Of a stretch of DNA of 64,000 nt, positions 1 to 8,734 are shown in pieces. The translations under genes were made by a program, and so were the position numbers. Numbering within the stretch: position 1 is the first letter of the stretch; each line of letters starts with the position of its first letter. Below the pieces are notes generated by a model. The model saw nothing but the letters and a program-made list of their open reading frames with translations. It made no database searches and was not told the DNA's origin. Source of the DNA: Phycisphaeraceae bacterium (lineage in GTDB: Bacteria; Planctomycetota; Phycisphaerae; Phycisphaerales; UBA1924); contig JAHBXB010000005.1 in NCBI GenBank assembly GCA_019636655.1, positions 182,422 through 246,421 of the forward strand, given 5' to 3'.

Positions 1-1
1 C

Positions 2-64
2 AGCCTGAGAATCTCCGACGCGGCTGGCTTCGCAGGCCCGGACCCCGGCGACAAGGAGTCTTAG
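2..64 (+). CDS. 3' end of an unidentified gene (partial)
   Basis: Reading from base 2 gives 20 codons ending in TAG at 62-64, with C-terminal residues ...DAAGFAGPDPGDKES. Only the tail is inside the window, so no function can be given. The frame is open from the window edge and stops just before the convergent gene ending at 71, which fits the compact gene spacing here. A chance open frame of this length is quite possible. Confidence 0.3.
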   Translation, partial: SLRISDAAGFAGPDPGDKES

Positions 65-70
65 CAATGG

Positions 71-511
71 TCAAGGGTCACGCCCGCATTCAGGACACAC
101 GGTTGACGAAACAAGCCCCCTGAGGTCGTACCCGCACCGGCAATGTCCGTGACGTGGCTGCCGGTCAGGGCAGCATCGCCAGCACCACGCCGTGAGGATG
201 AGCACAAGAGCCATCGGAACCCAGAGCGGAACGAATACCGCATCGATTCGCGAATCTCCGCCTATCCCCGGCAAGAGGTACCAGCCGACTTCCGGACGTG
301 CCAGCTGAATGTGCCAATAGCTGTCGAGCAGGGGCAGTCCAGGCCCTCCAATAGGCCATTGAACGAACAACGTACCCCACTCCAGGATTACCATCCTCTG
401 AGTCGGGCTTATTCGTGCAACGAGCCTGAACATGCTCAGCATGATGGCTGCCAGCAGCAAGAGCGATATCACCAGGCCCAGCCATGCTCCGAAGTGTGTC
501 AGCCGCTTCAT
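71..511 (-). CDS. small membrane protein with C-terminal zinc ribbon
   Basis: A 146-residue protein starting at the ATG at 511. It has one N-terminal membrane segment (about residues 10-30), a roughly 60-residue central stretch, a second hydrophobic segment (about 95-113), and ends in a four-cysteine zinc ribbon (C-x-C-G-Y-D-L-R-G-L ... C-P-E-C-G). The same order (membrane helix, exported stretch, proline-tryptophan rich helix, ribbon) is seen in the N-terminal half of the larger protein at 8735-9877. The gene starts 7 bases after the SpoIIE phosphatase stop and is probably co-transcribed with it. The ribbon faces the cytoplasm if the N-terminus does. Function unknown; such proteins are typical of planctomycetes. 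Confidence 0.75.
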   Translation of the reverse strand: MKRLTHFGAWLGLVISLLLLAAIMLSMFRLVARISPTQRMVILEWGTLFVQWPIGGPGLPLLDSYWHIQLARPEVGWYLLPGIGGDSRIDAVFVPLWVPMALVLILTAWCWRCCPDRQPRHGHCRCGYDLRGLVSSTVCPECGRDP

Positions 512-518
512 AGCTGCC

Positions 519-1958
519 TCACGATCGACAGTCGCCCGGTATCTCTGCGGGCGTAGTCGAAATCGTGGCGATGAGCACATCGTCCTCGGCCGCTCCAACC
601 CGGCGCATCGAGATCCGCTGCAACGCGGCCGCGGGAATGCTCCCAGGAGCAGGTACTTCGTCCAACACCCACCTGAGCGCATCCTCCCCGAGCAGGCGGC
701 CGTTGGCGTCCCGGCCCTCAATTGCTCCATCGGTGTACAGCACAAGAACGGCCCCGGGACCGATGCGGGCCTCAACCTCGTCTGCCTCGTATTCCCCCGG
801 TGCAAACGGACCGAGGATCGCGGCTGTGGGGCGAATGGTGGAAACGGACCCATCGGTCGCACGCAGCATCGGCGGGGGGTGACCGGCGATGCACAGACGG
901 GCGCACCCATCCGGCCAAATGCGAGCCGCCGCGGCCGTCGCGAAGACCGACTCGTCCGCCAGCGTCAGGTGCACGTAGCGGTTGAGGGCGCGGACGAGTT
1001 CCGAAGGCGCAGCGCTCTCGGACTCGGCAAGGAGCCGCTTGATCTCACCGTGCAGGCGGTTCACGGCCAGGGCCGCGGCGACACCGTGCCCCGTGACATC
1101 AATCATGATCACCAGTAGCGACCCGTCGCGCCCGCGTACCAGGTCGAGGAAGTCGCCGCCGATCTGCCGCATCGGTTCGTACGCGTACTCCAGCCGGATC
1201 GGGCCCGTTCGCACGGGCGCCGGAAAGAGCCGCTCGTGCAGGCGACGCGCCATCGCGAGTTCCCGCTCGACCTCGGCGTACCGCGCGCCCGCCATCCTCA
1301 GCCCAAGCGTTTCCCGCAGTCTCCCGGCGCGGAGGACAGTCACCGCGACGCCGGGAATGCCCGCGAGAAGCGGGAGGCTTAGGCCAAGCGCGACCGAGCC
1401 CCCCAGGTCCCGCGAGCCCGACGAGACCAGCGGCGCGAGAGCCGCCCACGCGATCGGCGGAAGGCACGCCTCGAGCACGGTCCACGGCACGATGATCGCC
1501 GCGGCGCTGTGAAGCAAGACCATGAACCCCGCGAGCGCCACGATCGGGCTCACGTGAACCCCCAGTCCGAGCGCGTGCATCGCCCGGTCGGCGCCCTTGG
1601 ACAGATCCTCGGTTCCCTGCCCCTGGCTGAGCGCCGCCATCGTGACAATCCAGATTGTCCGCCACACCAGGGCACGGAGCGTCAACTGCTGAAGCCGGCG
1701 CTTCCGGATCCGCGGCAAAACGATGATCGCGACACCAGTCGCGAGACCCACGATCACCCAGGCCCGCCCGGCTCGTGTGTCGGGCTCTGGGAGAACCGAC
1801 GAGCGCAGCCACCACTGGATCCCGGCAAGCAGGATGAGCAGCAGGCCGACGACGGTTCCGAACGACGCCACACGCTGGCGCAGCAGGCCGAGTCGCGCCT
1901 CGTCCATCTCCCGTTGGGAAAGTTCGAGGCTGGGGGACATGGAATGGCCGTCGCGCAT
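519..1958 (-). CDS. membrane-anchored SpoIIE/RsbU-type PP2C serine phosphatase
   Basis: A 479-residue protein. The first 210 residues hold about six hydrophobic segments; residues about 235-475 form a PP2C-like SpoIIE domain with metal-binding motifs G-G-D (267-269) and D-V-T-G-H-G (287-292), and a late G-A-V-L-V-L-Y-T-D-G motif. This family dephosphorylates anti-sigma-factor antagonists (STAS proteins) in partner-switching pathways; the membrane half probably senses a signal. There is no STAS or anti-sigma kinase gene nearby. An internal ATG at 1940 is possible, but the start at 1958 has a TATGCT hexamer six bases upstream. First gene of a two-gene unit with 71-511. Confidence 0.85.
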   Translation of the reverse strand: MRDGHSMSPSLELSQREMDEARLGLLRQRVASFGTVVGLLLILLAGIQWWLRSSVLPEPDTRAGRAWVIVGLATGVAIIVLPRIRKRRLQQLTLRALVWRTIWIVTMAALSQGQGTEDLSKGADRAMHALGLGVHVSPIVALAGFMVLLHSAAAIIVPWTVLEACLPPIAWAALAPLVSSGSRDLGGSVALGLSLPLLAGIPGVAVTVLRAGRLRETLGLRMAGARYAEVERELAMARRLHERLFPAPVRTGPIRLEYAYEPMRQIGGDFLDLVRGRDGSLLVIMIDVTGHGVAAALAVNRLHGEIKRLLAESESAAPSELVRALNRYVHLTLADESVFATAAAARIWPDGCARLCIAGHPPPMLRATDGSVSTIRPTAAILGPFAPGEYEADEVEARIGPGAVLVLYTDGAIEGRDANGRLLGEDALRWVLDEVPAPGSIPAAALQRISMRRVGAAEDDVLIATISTTPAEIPGDCRS

Positions 1959-1964
1959 CGAAAG

Positions 1965-1970
1965 AGCATA
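1965..1970 (-). promoter_or_regulatory. -10 hexamer TATGCT, leaderless-type, for the phosphatase gene
   Basis: Six bases separate the hexamer from the ATG at 1958, so a transcript would begin at or next to the start codon. No Shine-Dalgarno sequence is present. Inferred from position only. Confidence 0.45.
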
Positions 1971-2058
1971 CTGAGTTCCCAGGTGGGCGAAGGCGACGCC
2001 GTGTTGCGAAGGGCACGAGCGCCGGGCGCGCGCACACCCGCGATCGGAGACCTTTCCG

Positions 2059-2064
2059 TATAAT
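2059..2064 (+). promoter_or_regulatory. -10 hexamer TATAAT, leaderless-type, for the GNAT/nitrilase gene
   Basis: A perfect TATAAT lies six bases before the ATG at 2071. There is no room for a ribosome binding site between them. This is the clearest example of the pattern seen at many genes in the window. Confidence 0.6.
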
Positions 2065-2070
2065 GACGGA

Positions 2071-3678
2071 ATGCCTCATCCCCATCCCCAGCCGGACTCC
2101 AATCGCCTTCCGAATCCGGTGGAGCCGCTCGAACTGGCCGAGTTCGAGACCAAGTTGTCGGTGCGCAACCTGCGTCCCGAGGACTTCGACGCGATCGTGT
2201 CGCTCCAGTCGCGGTGCTTCCCCGGGATGACGACCTGGGGGGCCGAGCAGATCAACAGCCAGCTGCGGACATTCCCCGAAGGCCAGTTCTGCGTCGAGTA
2301 CGACGGCCGGATCGTCGCCTCGGCCAGCAGCCTCATCGTCGACTTTGAGCGCCACGAGCACTGGCACGACTGGAAGATCATCTCGGACTCGGGGTACATC
2401 CGAAACCACGACGCCCTCGGCGACACGCTCTACGGGATCGAGATCATGGTCGATCCCGAGTTCCGCGGGCTGAAACTCGCGCGCCGGCTCTACGAGGCGC
2501 GCAAGCAGCTCGCCCGCGCCCGCAACATCCGCCGGATCATCATCGCGGGCCGGATCCCCGGCTACAACGCCCAGGCCGATCGCATGTCCGCCTCGGAGTA
2601 CACCGACCACGTCATCGCCAAGAAACTCTTCGACCCCGTCCTCACGGTGCAGCTCTCCAACGGCTTCGCGCTCAAGGGGCTGATCCCGAACTACTTCCCG
2701 AGCGACACCGCCTCGCGCGGCTACGCGACCTTCCTCGAATGGACCAACCTCGACTACGTCAAGGATCCGAACCAGCGGTTCCAGGCGGTCACCCGGGTCC
2801 GCCTCTGCCTCGCGCAGTACATGATGCGACGCGTCACGAGCTTCGACGAGTTCGCCAAGCAGTGCGAGTTTATCGTCGACGTCGGCTCCGACTACAAGAG
2901 CGACTTCGTCGTGTTCCCTGAACTGTTCACCACGCAACTGCTGTGCCTCATCGAGACGGGCCGTCCGTCCGTCGTCGCCCGCCGGCTCGCGGAGTACACG
3001 CCCCAGTACCTCGAACTGTTCAACAACCTCGCCATCCGCTACAACGTCAACATCGTCGGCGGCTCGCAGTTCGCGGTGGAGGGCGACGACCTGTTCAACA
3101 TCGCCTACCTGTTCCGGCGCGACGGCACCATCGGCAAGCAGTACAAGATCCAGATCACGCCCAACGAGGCCAGGTGGTGGGGCGTGAGCCCGGGCAACCG
3201 GGTCGAGGTCTTCGATACCGACCGCGGCAAGGTCGCCATCCTCATCTGCTACGACAGCGAGTTCCCGGAGCTCGCCCGGATCGCCGCCGGAAAGGGCGCC
3301 AAGATCCTCTTTGTCCCCTTCAACACCGACGAGCGGTACGGCTACCTCCGCGTGCGGCACTGCTCCCAGGCCCGCGCGATCGAGAACCAGATGTACGTCG
3401 CCATCGCCGGGTGCGCCGGCATGATGCCCTTCGTCGACAACGCCGACATGCACTACGCCCAGTGCGCGGTGCTCACGCCCTCGGACTTCCCCTTCGCCCG
3501 CGACGCGGTCGCGAGCGAGAGCATGCCCAATATCGAGACGGTCGTCGTCCACGACGTCGACCTCGAACTGCTCCGGCGCAACCGCATGGACGGCACCGTC
3601 CGGCCCTGGACCGACCGCCGCAAGGACCTGTACAGCGTCCGGTACATCGACCCCGAGACCGGGCCCCAGGAGGTCTGA
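2071..3678 (+). CDS. GNAT acetyltransferase fused to carbon-nitrogen hydrolase
   Basis: A 535-residue two-domain protein. Residues about 30-210 are a GNAT N-acetyltransferase-like domain ([13 protein letters not shown] near 122-134 resembles the acetyl-CoA loop). Residues about 235-520 are a nitrilase-superfamily amidohydrolase with the full catalytic triad: Glu284 (F-P-E-L-F), Lys359 (Q-Y-K-I) and Cys393 (I-C-Y-D-S-E-F-P-E). This fusion is a known bacterial family whose substrate is not established; it might remove or transfer acyl groups on amine or amide metabolites. The gene stands alone, divergent from the phosphatase and convergent with the MATE gene (10-base gap). Confidence 0.9.
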   Translation: MPHPHPQPDSNRLPNPVEPLELAEFETKLSVRNLRPEDFDAIVSLQSRCFPGMTTWGAEQINSQLRTFPEGQFCVEYDGRIVASASSLIVDFERHEHWHDWKIISDSGYIRNHDALGDTLYGIEIMVDPEFRGLKLARRLYEARKQLARARNIRRIIIAGRIPGYNAQADRMSASEYTDHVIAKKLFDPVLTVQLSNGFALKGLIPNYFPSDTASRGYATFLEWTNLDYVKDPNQRFQAVTRVRLCLAQYMMRRVTSFDEFAKQCEFIVDVGSDYKSDFVVFPELFTTQLLCLIETGRPSVVARRLAEYTPQYLELFNNLAIRYNVNIVGGSQFAVEGDDLFNIAYLFRRDGTIGKQYKIQITPNEARWWGVSPGNRVEVFDTDRGKVAILICYDSEFPELARIAAGKGAKILFVPFNTDERYGYLRVRHCSQARAIENQMYVAIAGCAGMMPFVDNADMHYAQCAVLTPSDFPFARDAVASESMPNIETVVVHDVDLELLRRNRMDGTVRPWTDRRKDLYSVRYIDPETGPQEV

Positions 3679-3688
3679 TCCCTCGGCT

Positions 3689-5290
3689 CTACACCCTCAT
3701 CGACAGCCAGCCCCCCTGCACGAACCGCCACAGGAACATCGCCGCCCGGAGCACGATCTCGATGCACAGGCCGATCCACAGCCCCGCCAGCCCCCCGCCG
3801 GACCAGAACGGGTTGTGCATTAGGCCCCCGCCCGGCAGCGGGATGTCGGCCCCGCTCAGGGCGTACGCCAGCGGCAGGCGGATCCCATAGGTCGTGATCC
3901 AGGTGATCCACATCACGACCTTCACGTCCCCGGCCCCGCGCAGCGCGGACCGGAGCACGATCGCCACCGCGAACGGGACCTGGATCGTGCCGGTGATGAA
4001 GAGCAGTTGCGGGACGATCTCCAGGTGGATCGGCTGCGACGAGACCAGGCCGGTGATCTGGCGCGGGATGAGCATGAAAGCGGCGCCCGTCAGGGCCATG
4101 ATCGCCGCGGCCAGGCCGGTGCAGGCCAGCGCCGAGCGCCGGGCCATCCGGGGGCTGCCGGCCCCGAGGTACTGCCCCGTCAGCGCCGCGGCGGCCGTGC
4201 CGAGCGAGAGGCCGGTCAGGAAGGAGAACGACTCGATCCGCACGGCCACGATGTGCGCCCCGAGCAGGCCGCTGGAATCGCCGCCGGCGCTCTGCTGGAC
4301 GGCGATCCAGCCGACCATGATCGCGATCAGGAAGTTGCCGGCCCACATGCCGAGGGTCTCGAGGAAGTTCGGGAAGCCGACCCTGAGGATCCGGCGCATC
4401 GTGTGCCAATGCGGCCGCAGGCGCTTGCGCCGCAGCACGATCCCCGGCGAGCCGGAGACCAGCAGCCGCAGGATCACCGCGGCGCCCGCGGCCTGGGCGA
4501 TGACAGTCCCGAGCGCGATGCCGGTCACGCCGAGGTGGAACGGGAAGGGGTTGTGGAGGATGACGTGCGTGACCTCCTGGCCGTTCACGATGGATGAGCG
4601 GGTCAGGTCGACTCCGGCGAGGATCCATGAGACGGCCATGTTGATCACGTTGACCAGGACCATGGACTTGAGCGGGCGGTAGGAGTCGCCGGCGGCGCGG
4701 GCGCATTCGATGCCCGCCGACAGGACCGACAGCATCGGGACGCCGAGGCACGAGACGAGGATGTACCGGAAGAACTCCGCCTTCGCCGGGCCGGTGAGGC
4801 TAAGGACGGACGCGAGCGGGACCGAGAGCGCGGCGACCAGGAGCGCCATGCCGACGCCGCTGATCGCGGCGAGCAGGATCGACTGCCCGAGGGCGGCGTT
4901 GGCGACGGCGAAGCGGCGGCCGCCTACGGACCGGGAGATCAGGGCGGTGGCGCCGACGCCGATGGCCATGACCACGATTCCTACCAGCCAGAGGACGTAG
5001 GCGGCGCCGCCGATCGCGTCGGTGGCCGAGGAGGAGACGCCCGCCGCGAGGACCGTGTCGGTGAGGCCCACGAGGGCGGTGAGGAAGGACTGGGCGAGGA
5101 TGGGCCAGGAGAGGGTGCGGATGGCGCCCCACATGGTGAGGCCGGCGAGGCGGCCGGAGATGAGGCGGCCGTCCGGGGTGATGCCCGGGGTGCGGGGCGG
5201 GCGAGAGGGGAGGATCGGCGGCGCGACCTCGAGGGAGGGGTCGAGTGTTTCCGGGTCGAGCGGGGCGGTGATGGGGCTGGTGGTGGCCAC
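3689..5290 (-). CDS. MATE family efflux transporter
   Basis: A 533-residue protein with about twelve membrane segments in two related halves after a proline-rich cytoplasmic N-terminus of about 50 residues. Family-like features include the early S-W-P-I-L-A segment with T-D-T in helix 2, the A-L-I-S-R-S-V-G-G-R loop, and the repeat G-F-P-N-F-L-E-T at the start of the second half. MATE proteins export drugs or metabolites in exchange for sodium or protons; the substrate here is unknown. Start is a GTG at 5290; no good ribosome binding site is visible. It lies 70 bases downstream of the B12/GTPase gene and may belong to the same transcript. Confidence 0.88.
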   Translation of the reverse strand: MATTSPITAPLDPETLDPSLEVAPPILPSRPPRTPGITPDGRLISGRLAGLTMWGAIRTLSWPILAQSFLTALVGLTDTVLAAGVSSSATDAIGGAAYVLWLVGIVVMAIGVGATALISRSVGGRRFAVANAALGQSILLAAISGVGMALLVAALSVPLASVLSLTGPAKAEFFRYILVSCLGVPMLSVLSAGIECARAAGDSYRPLKSMVLVNVINMAVSWILAGVDLTRSSIVNGQEVTHVILHNPFPFHLGVTGIALGTVIAQAAGAAVILRLLVSGSPGIVLRRKRLRPHWHTMRRILRVGFPNFLETLGMWAGNFLIAIMVGWIAVQQSAGGDSSGLLGAHIVAVRIESFSFLTGLSLGTAAAALTGQYLGAGSPRMARRSALACTGLAAAIMALTGAAFMLIPRQITGLVSSQPIHLEIVPQLLFITGTIQVPFAVAIVLRSALRGAGDVKVVMWITWITTYGIRLPLAYALSGADIPLPGGGLMHNPFWSGGGLAGLWIGLCIEIVLRAAMFLWRFVQGGWLSMRV

Positions 5291-5360
5291 GGGCGGGGGT
5301 CGTCTGTGAGAGCGGGCGATCGGCCGTGGCTTGGGGTGCGTGTGGGTGGGGGCGGGGGGG

Positions 5361-6515
5361 TCAGGTGAGGAGGCGGTCGAGCAGTTCGGGGACGCCCTGG
5401 CCGCGGGTGGCGACGGTTTCGAGGATGGGGCGGCGGCCGGCGACGTCGCGGAGGTCGCGGACGAGTTCGTTCTGGCCGGGGCTGTCGGCCTTGTTGCAGA
5501 CGAAGAGGTCGGCGATTTCGAGGATGCCGGCCTTGTCCATCTGGACGGCGTCGCCCATGCCGGGGGTGAGGACGACGACGGTGCGGTCGACGTGGGTGCG
5601 GATGCGGGTCTCGTTCTGGCCGGCGCCGACGGTCTCGACGAAGACGGTGTCGAAGGGGGCGGGGCCGGCGGCGCCGCCGATGAGTTCGATGATCTCGTTG
5701 ACGGCGTGGTAGTCCTCGCCGGAGATGGCGAGGGAGCGGTAGTAGACGGCTTCGTCGAGGGTGTTGAAGTCGACGCGGAGGCGGTCGCCCAGGAGGGCGC
5801 CGGAGGTGATCGGGGACATGGGGTCGAAGGCGAGGACGGCGCAGCGGCCCATGGACGGGTCGTCCTTGGCGCGGCGGGTGAACTCGCCGACGAGTTGGGC
5901 GACGAGGGTGCTCTTGCCGGCGCCGGGGGAGCCGGTGACGCCGATGATGCGCCTGGGCCGCCGGCGGACGGCGCCGGGGCGCATCGGCCGGCCGGCGTGG
6001 ATGAGGGAGATGTCGCGGGCGAGCTGGGCGGAGGGGGTGGCGCCGGCGATGGTGGTCGAGTAGGGGCGGACGGTTTCGCGGACGGCGGCGACGATGTCGA
6101 GCAAGCCGGTGCCGGTGGTGAAGCACTTGGCGACGCCGCCGGAGAGGAGCTTGGGGAGGTCCTCTTGGGGGAGAATGCCGCCCATGTGGATGGGGATGTC
6201 GGGGCGGCCCATCTCGCGGATGGACTCGACGAGCTTGGGGCCCAGAACGAGGTGGGAGTTAGACATCATCGACGCGGCGATAACGTCGCAATCCTCATCG
6301 CGGGCGGAGACGGCCAGCGAGCGAGGGGTTTGCCAGAGGCCGGAGTAGATGACGTGCACCCCGGAATCGCGGAGCGCGCGGGCGATGACCTTGACGCCGC
6401 GGTCGTGACCATCGAGGCCCATCTTGCCCAGCAGGACGCGGGGGCGGTGGTCGAGGTCGGCGCAGCGGTCTTTCTTCTCGAACTCGGTGGTGGCGACGTT
6501 GAGTGCGGTGGTCAT
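5361..6515 (-). CDS. B12-binding domain fused to MeaB/ArgK-type GTPase
   Basis: A 384-residue protein starting at the ATG at 6515. Residues about 20-155 form a cobalamin-binding domain with the D-x-H-x-x-G signature (G-L-D-G-H-D-R-G). Residues about 175-384 are a MeaB-type G domain: P-loop G-S-P-G-A-G-K-S, the family motif V-E-T-V-G-A-G-Q-N-E, and N-K-A-D for guanine. MeaB proteins load and protect adenosylcobalamin in acyl-CoA mutases. The order B12 domain then G domain is that of the fused mutase IcmF, but the mutase barrel is absent and the MeaB C-terminal dimerisation arm looks short. The partner catalytic subunit must be elsewhere. A longer upstream reading is rejected because its extra residues are low-complexity. 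Confidence 0.87.
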   Translation of the reverse strand: MTTALNVATTEFEKKDRCADLDHRPRVLLGKMGLDGHDRGVKVIARALRDSGVHVIYSGLWQTPRSLAVSARDEDCDVIAASMMSNSHLVLGPKLVESIREMGRPDIPIHMGGILPQEDLPKLLSGGVAKCFTTGTGLLDIVAAVRETVRPYSTTIAGATPSAQLARDISLIHAGRPMRPGAVRRRPRRIIGVTGSPGAGKSTLVAQLVGEFTRRAKDDPSMGRCAVLAFDPMSPITSGALLGDRLRVDFNTLDEAVYYRSLAISGEDYHAVNEIIELIGGAAGPAPFDTVFVETVGAGQNETRIRTHVDRTVVVLTPGMGDAVQMDKAGILEIADLFVCNKADSPGQNELVRDLRDVAGRRPILETVATRGQGVPELLDRLLT

Positions 6516-7122
6516 GCAGGAGCAATATAGGGGACAGGGATTGGCTCGGGCATGCCGCGACCTGGGGGGCGGGGAGCGCTGCGCCGCGGGGCTTGGGGCT
6601 CGCTGGAATTGAGGGACGGAACACAGCGGTGGGCGCGAACGGGCGCTCGATATGGCAAGGAGCGGCCGGCGCGGCGGCGAGGGGCGCCGCGGGTTGGGGA
6701 CGGTGGCGGCAGGTCGGCGCGGAGCGAGCGCGGCGGGGGCCGGGTGTAAAGTTGGAGAGGCGCAGGAGGAGGGAGCAGACCTTGCGGGCGGACTCGCGGG
6801 CGCCGCGGCGTTCGGCATGAGCGCCGTCCGGCCGCGCGGCATCGGCCTGCTCGGCGGCGAGGAGGGTGGAAAGGGCGGTTGCGACGGCCGGGAGCGTGGC
6901 CGACGCGGCGAGGCGGGTGCGGCGTGCGAGGATGGACTCGAGGGCGGCGAGGTGGGCGTCGGCCTCGGGGGAGGCGAGCCAGTGGGAGAGGGCTGCGAGG
7001 GAGGCGCCGTGGGCGCGGGCGATGGTGGAGAGGTCGGCGGGGGAGGCGGGGTCGTAGAGCGCGGCGAGGATGGAGGCCGCCTGGTCTGGAGTGGGGTGGA
7101 ATGGAGGGCCGGAGGGGTGCAT
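6295..7122 (-). CDS. small HTH-like protein, uncertain 3' end
   Basis: A frame of 275 residues starting at the ATG at 7122. The first 120 residues look like a real protein: a helical stretch (about 12-60) of terminase-small-subunit or helix-turn-helix character, with I-A-R-A-H-G-A-S-L as a possible turn region, then an alanine-rich helix. From about residue 125 the composition turns to proline-arginine low complexity, and the last 74 codons run out of frame across the start of the B12/GTPase gene. Either the annotated C-terminus is unconserved or a frameshift has removed an earlier stop. The conserved part resembles small planctomycete proteins of unknown role. Confidence 0.45.
   Translation of the reverse strand: MHPSGPPFHPTPDQAASILAALYDPASPADLSTIARAHGASLAALSHWLASPEADAHLAALESILARRTRLAASATLPAVATALSTLLAAEQADAARPDGAHAERRGARESARKVCSLLLRLSNFTPGPRRARSAPTCRHRPQPAAPLAAAPAAPCHIERPFAPTAVFRPSIPASPKPRGAALPAPQVAACPSQSLSPILLLHDHRTQRRHHRVREERPLRRPRPPPPRPAGQDGPRWSRPRRQGHRPRAPRFRGARHLLRPLANPSLAGRLRPR
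6524..6529 (-). promoter_or_regulatory. -10 hexamer TATATT for the B12/GTPase gene
   Basis: The hexamer lies eight bases before the ATG at 6515, and its position supports that start over the longer frame. It falls inside the 3' part of the neighbouring small gene. Confidence 0.45.
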
Positions 7123-7131
7123 TCTGGGGTT

Positions 7132-7137
7132 AGTGTA
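7132..7137 (-). promoter_or_regulatory. -10 hexamer TACACT for the HTH-like gene
   Basis: The hexamer is nine bases before the ATG at 7122, with no ribosome binding site between. It supports 7122 as the real start of the gene. Confidence 0.4.
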
Positions 7138-7204
7138 CGTATTTTGAGTGGGGTTTCAAGAGGTTTTATTGGGTTTTGATAGGAATTCTGGTGAGGGAGT
7201 TTTG

Positions 7205-7253
7205 GATGCCAGAGGAAGGGGAGGCCCCTTCCTCCGGCACCTCCTTCCCCAGG
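7205..7253. repeat. palindromic repeat, divergent copy
   Basis: Begins GATGCCAGAGG and runs through a 13-base hairpin stem with one mismatch and loop AGG, followed by CACCTCC. It shares its frame (GATGyCAGAGG ... CTCCGrCACCTCC) with the copies at 8667 and 9883, but the stem core differs. It lies in the 251-base gap between 7123 and 7373, which otherwise holds no gene that I can see. Confidence 0.5.
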
Positions 7254-7373
7254 AAGGCCGCGCGGGTGGCGGATCGCGTCAGGTGGATCCGATGGTGCGA
7301 TCGGTGGATGGGAGTAATCCGAAGAAGTTTGTGATAAACGACGGGAGGTAGGAGCGGTGGAGCCGGGGTTCCG

Positions 7374-8726
7374 TTGAGTGGCAGTCAGACGTCGGTGACT
7401 CCTGGCGGCACAGACATGGGCATCATTGCGGGTCGCACTCGCTGGATCTTGGCGCGGCCGGTGAGGCGGTCCCTGTTCCTCGCGGGGTATGTGTCGATCC
7501 TTGTGCTCATCGTGTCGTCGTTCGTCGGGATGGGCGTTGTGAAGCCGGGGCGATTCGGTGTGACCCTCGCCGGTGGGTGCACGACGTTCGGCTGGAGCGT
7601 CGTTCCAACCCGACCCGCATCACCGGTCGAATGGCACGGTGGGCGTGGGACGTCCGAGATGACCTGGTGGCCGCGACACTTGGCTTGGGAATCGGCCGCC
7701 GGCGTGACAACGGATGTGATGTTCATTATTCCGGTGTGGCCTGGCGGGCTGCTGGTTCTTCCAGAAGTGCTGTGCTGGATGCGAATGCCGCGGCGTCGGC
7801 GCGATGGGTGCTGTCACGTGTGCGGGTACGACCTCTGCGTACCGCAATACGCTCGGAATGTCTGCCGCGGGGACGAGGAGAGACTGGCGGTGCCGAGCCA
7901 CATCGATCGGAGCGAGCGGGAGAGTGTGGGCGACGGCCGGCCGAAGAGATACCGATGGCTCGGGGCTTCGCTGGTGCTGGTGGTGGCGCCGTGGAGACTG
8001 GCCGAGGTGGCGGCGCGGATGTCGCCGTGGGGTGCTGTGTTCGTTGGGATCATGTGTGCCGGGTGGCTCTTCGGGATGTGGGTGTCGTCGGATGGAACCG
8101 CAGCAGCCGAGCCGTTTCCGACGATGCTGGAGTACTTTGGATGGGTGGGTTTTTATGCTGTCCTGATTGGCGGCGTGCTGATTGTGGCGCCGGCGTTGGC
8201 GTTGATGGGAGTCGCCGCGCTGATGTTGCGCCTCGTGCGGGCGATCCGGAAGCGCCGTGGCAAGGGCATGGTGCTCGGACCGGTGGGGAGCGCGAGGATC
8301 GCGGTGGTGGCCCTATCGCCGTTGTGGGCCGTGGCGCCGATGACGGTGCTCGGGTACGCGGTCGCGGCGATCCACGTCCGAGATCGATCATTCGGAATGT
8401 GGAGCAAGCCGGGGTGGGTGTATTCGCAAGGGCTCGATGTGGCGACTTCGCCGGCGTGGCAGGTTGTGGTGGCGGTCGCGGCGGTGGGGTTTGGGGTGCT
8501 GGGGCTCAAGAGGGTCGGGAAGATCGCGGGGGCTAGGGAGGATGGGCCGCGTTGCGGCGGGTGCGGGTATTCGATGGTGGGGCTTGGGGCGGCGGCGGAG
8601 GGCACCGGCGCGGCGGTGGTGTGTCCGGAGTGCGGGAGCGAGCAGGTGGTGGCGTCAAGGAATGCAGATGTCAGAGGGGCGGCTGCCCCTCCGACACCTC
8701 CCGGGGCGAAAGGCGCGGAGTTGTAA
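7374..8726 (+). CDS. zinc-ribbon multi-pass membrane protein (first of tandem array)
   Basis: A 450-residue protein of unknown function. It has an N-terminal membrane helix (about 33-53), an exported stretch, a helix ending near residue 135, a degenerate first zinc ribbon (C-H-V-C-G-Y-D-L-C, second cysteine pair altered), about five further helices, and a C-terminal ribbon with C-x-x-C-G-Y and C-P-E-C-G. The last twenty codons are made of one copy of the palindromic repeat (8667-8709), so the C-terminus may have been extended by that element. Start is a TTG at 7374 with GGAG upstream; an ATG at 7416 is the alternative. Distant member of the row that continues to 13240. Confidence 0.65.
   Translation: MSGSQTSVTPGGTDMGIIAGRTRWILARPVRRSLFLAGYVSILVLIVSSFVGMGVVKPGRFGVTLAGGCTTFGWSVVPTRPASPVEWHGGRGTSEMTWWPRHLAWESAAGVTTDVMFIIPVWPGGLLVLPEVLCWMRMPRRRRDGCCHVCGYDLCVPQYARNVCRGDEERLAVPSHIDRSERESVGDGRPKRYRWLGASLVLVVAPWRLAEVAARMSPWGAVFVGIMCAGWLFGMWVSSDGTAAAEPFPTMLEYFGWVGFYAVLIGGVLIVAPALALMGVAALMLRLVRAIRKRRGKGMVLGPVGSARIAVVALSPLWAVAPMTVLGYAVAAIHVRDRSFGMWSKPGWVYSQGLDVATSPAWQVVVAVAAVGFGVLGLKRVGKIAGAREDGPRCGGCGYSMVGLGAAAEGTGAAVVCPECGSEQVVASRNADVRGAAAPPTPPGAKGAEL
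8667..8709. repeat. palindromic repeat inside gene 3' end
   Basis: Arms 8669-8680 (TGTCAGAGGGGC) and 8685-8696 pair over 12 bases with one mismatch and a 4-base loop, followed by CCTCCCGG. No T run follows, so it is not a classical terminator. It is inside the coding frame that ends at 8726. Confidence 0.65.
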
Positions 8727-8729
8727 ACT
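8724..8729 (+). promoter_or_regulatory. -10 hexamer TAAACT overlapping upstream stop codon
   Basis: The hexamer overlaps the TAA stop at 8724-8726 and lies five bases before the ATG at 8735, so the second gene of the array could have its own leaderless transcript. Confidence 0.4.
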
Positions 8730-8734
8730 TGGTC

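Noticed and set aside
1099..3552. Long minus-strand frame (817 codons)
   Set aside because: Antisense to the GNAT/nitrilase gene and out of frame over the phosphatase; no motif.
5331..6530. Plus-strand frame of 399 codons opposite the B12/GTPase gene
   Set aside because: Glycine/aspartate/alanine-rich shadow with no recognisable fold.
8667..8709. Hairpin as a Rho-independent terminator
   Set aside because: No T run, lies inside a coding frame and recurs as a repeat; better explained as a dispersed palindromic element.
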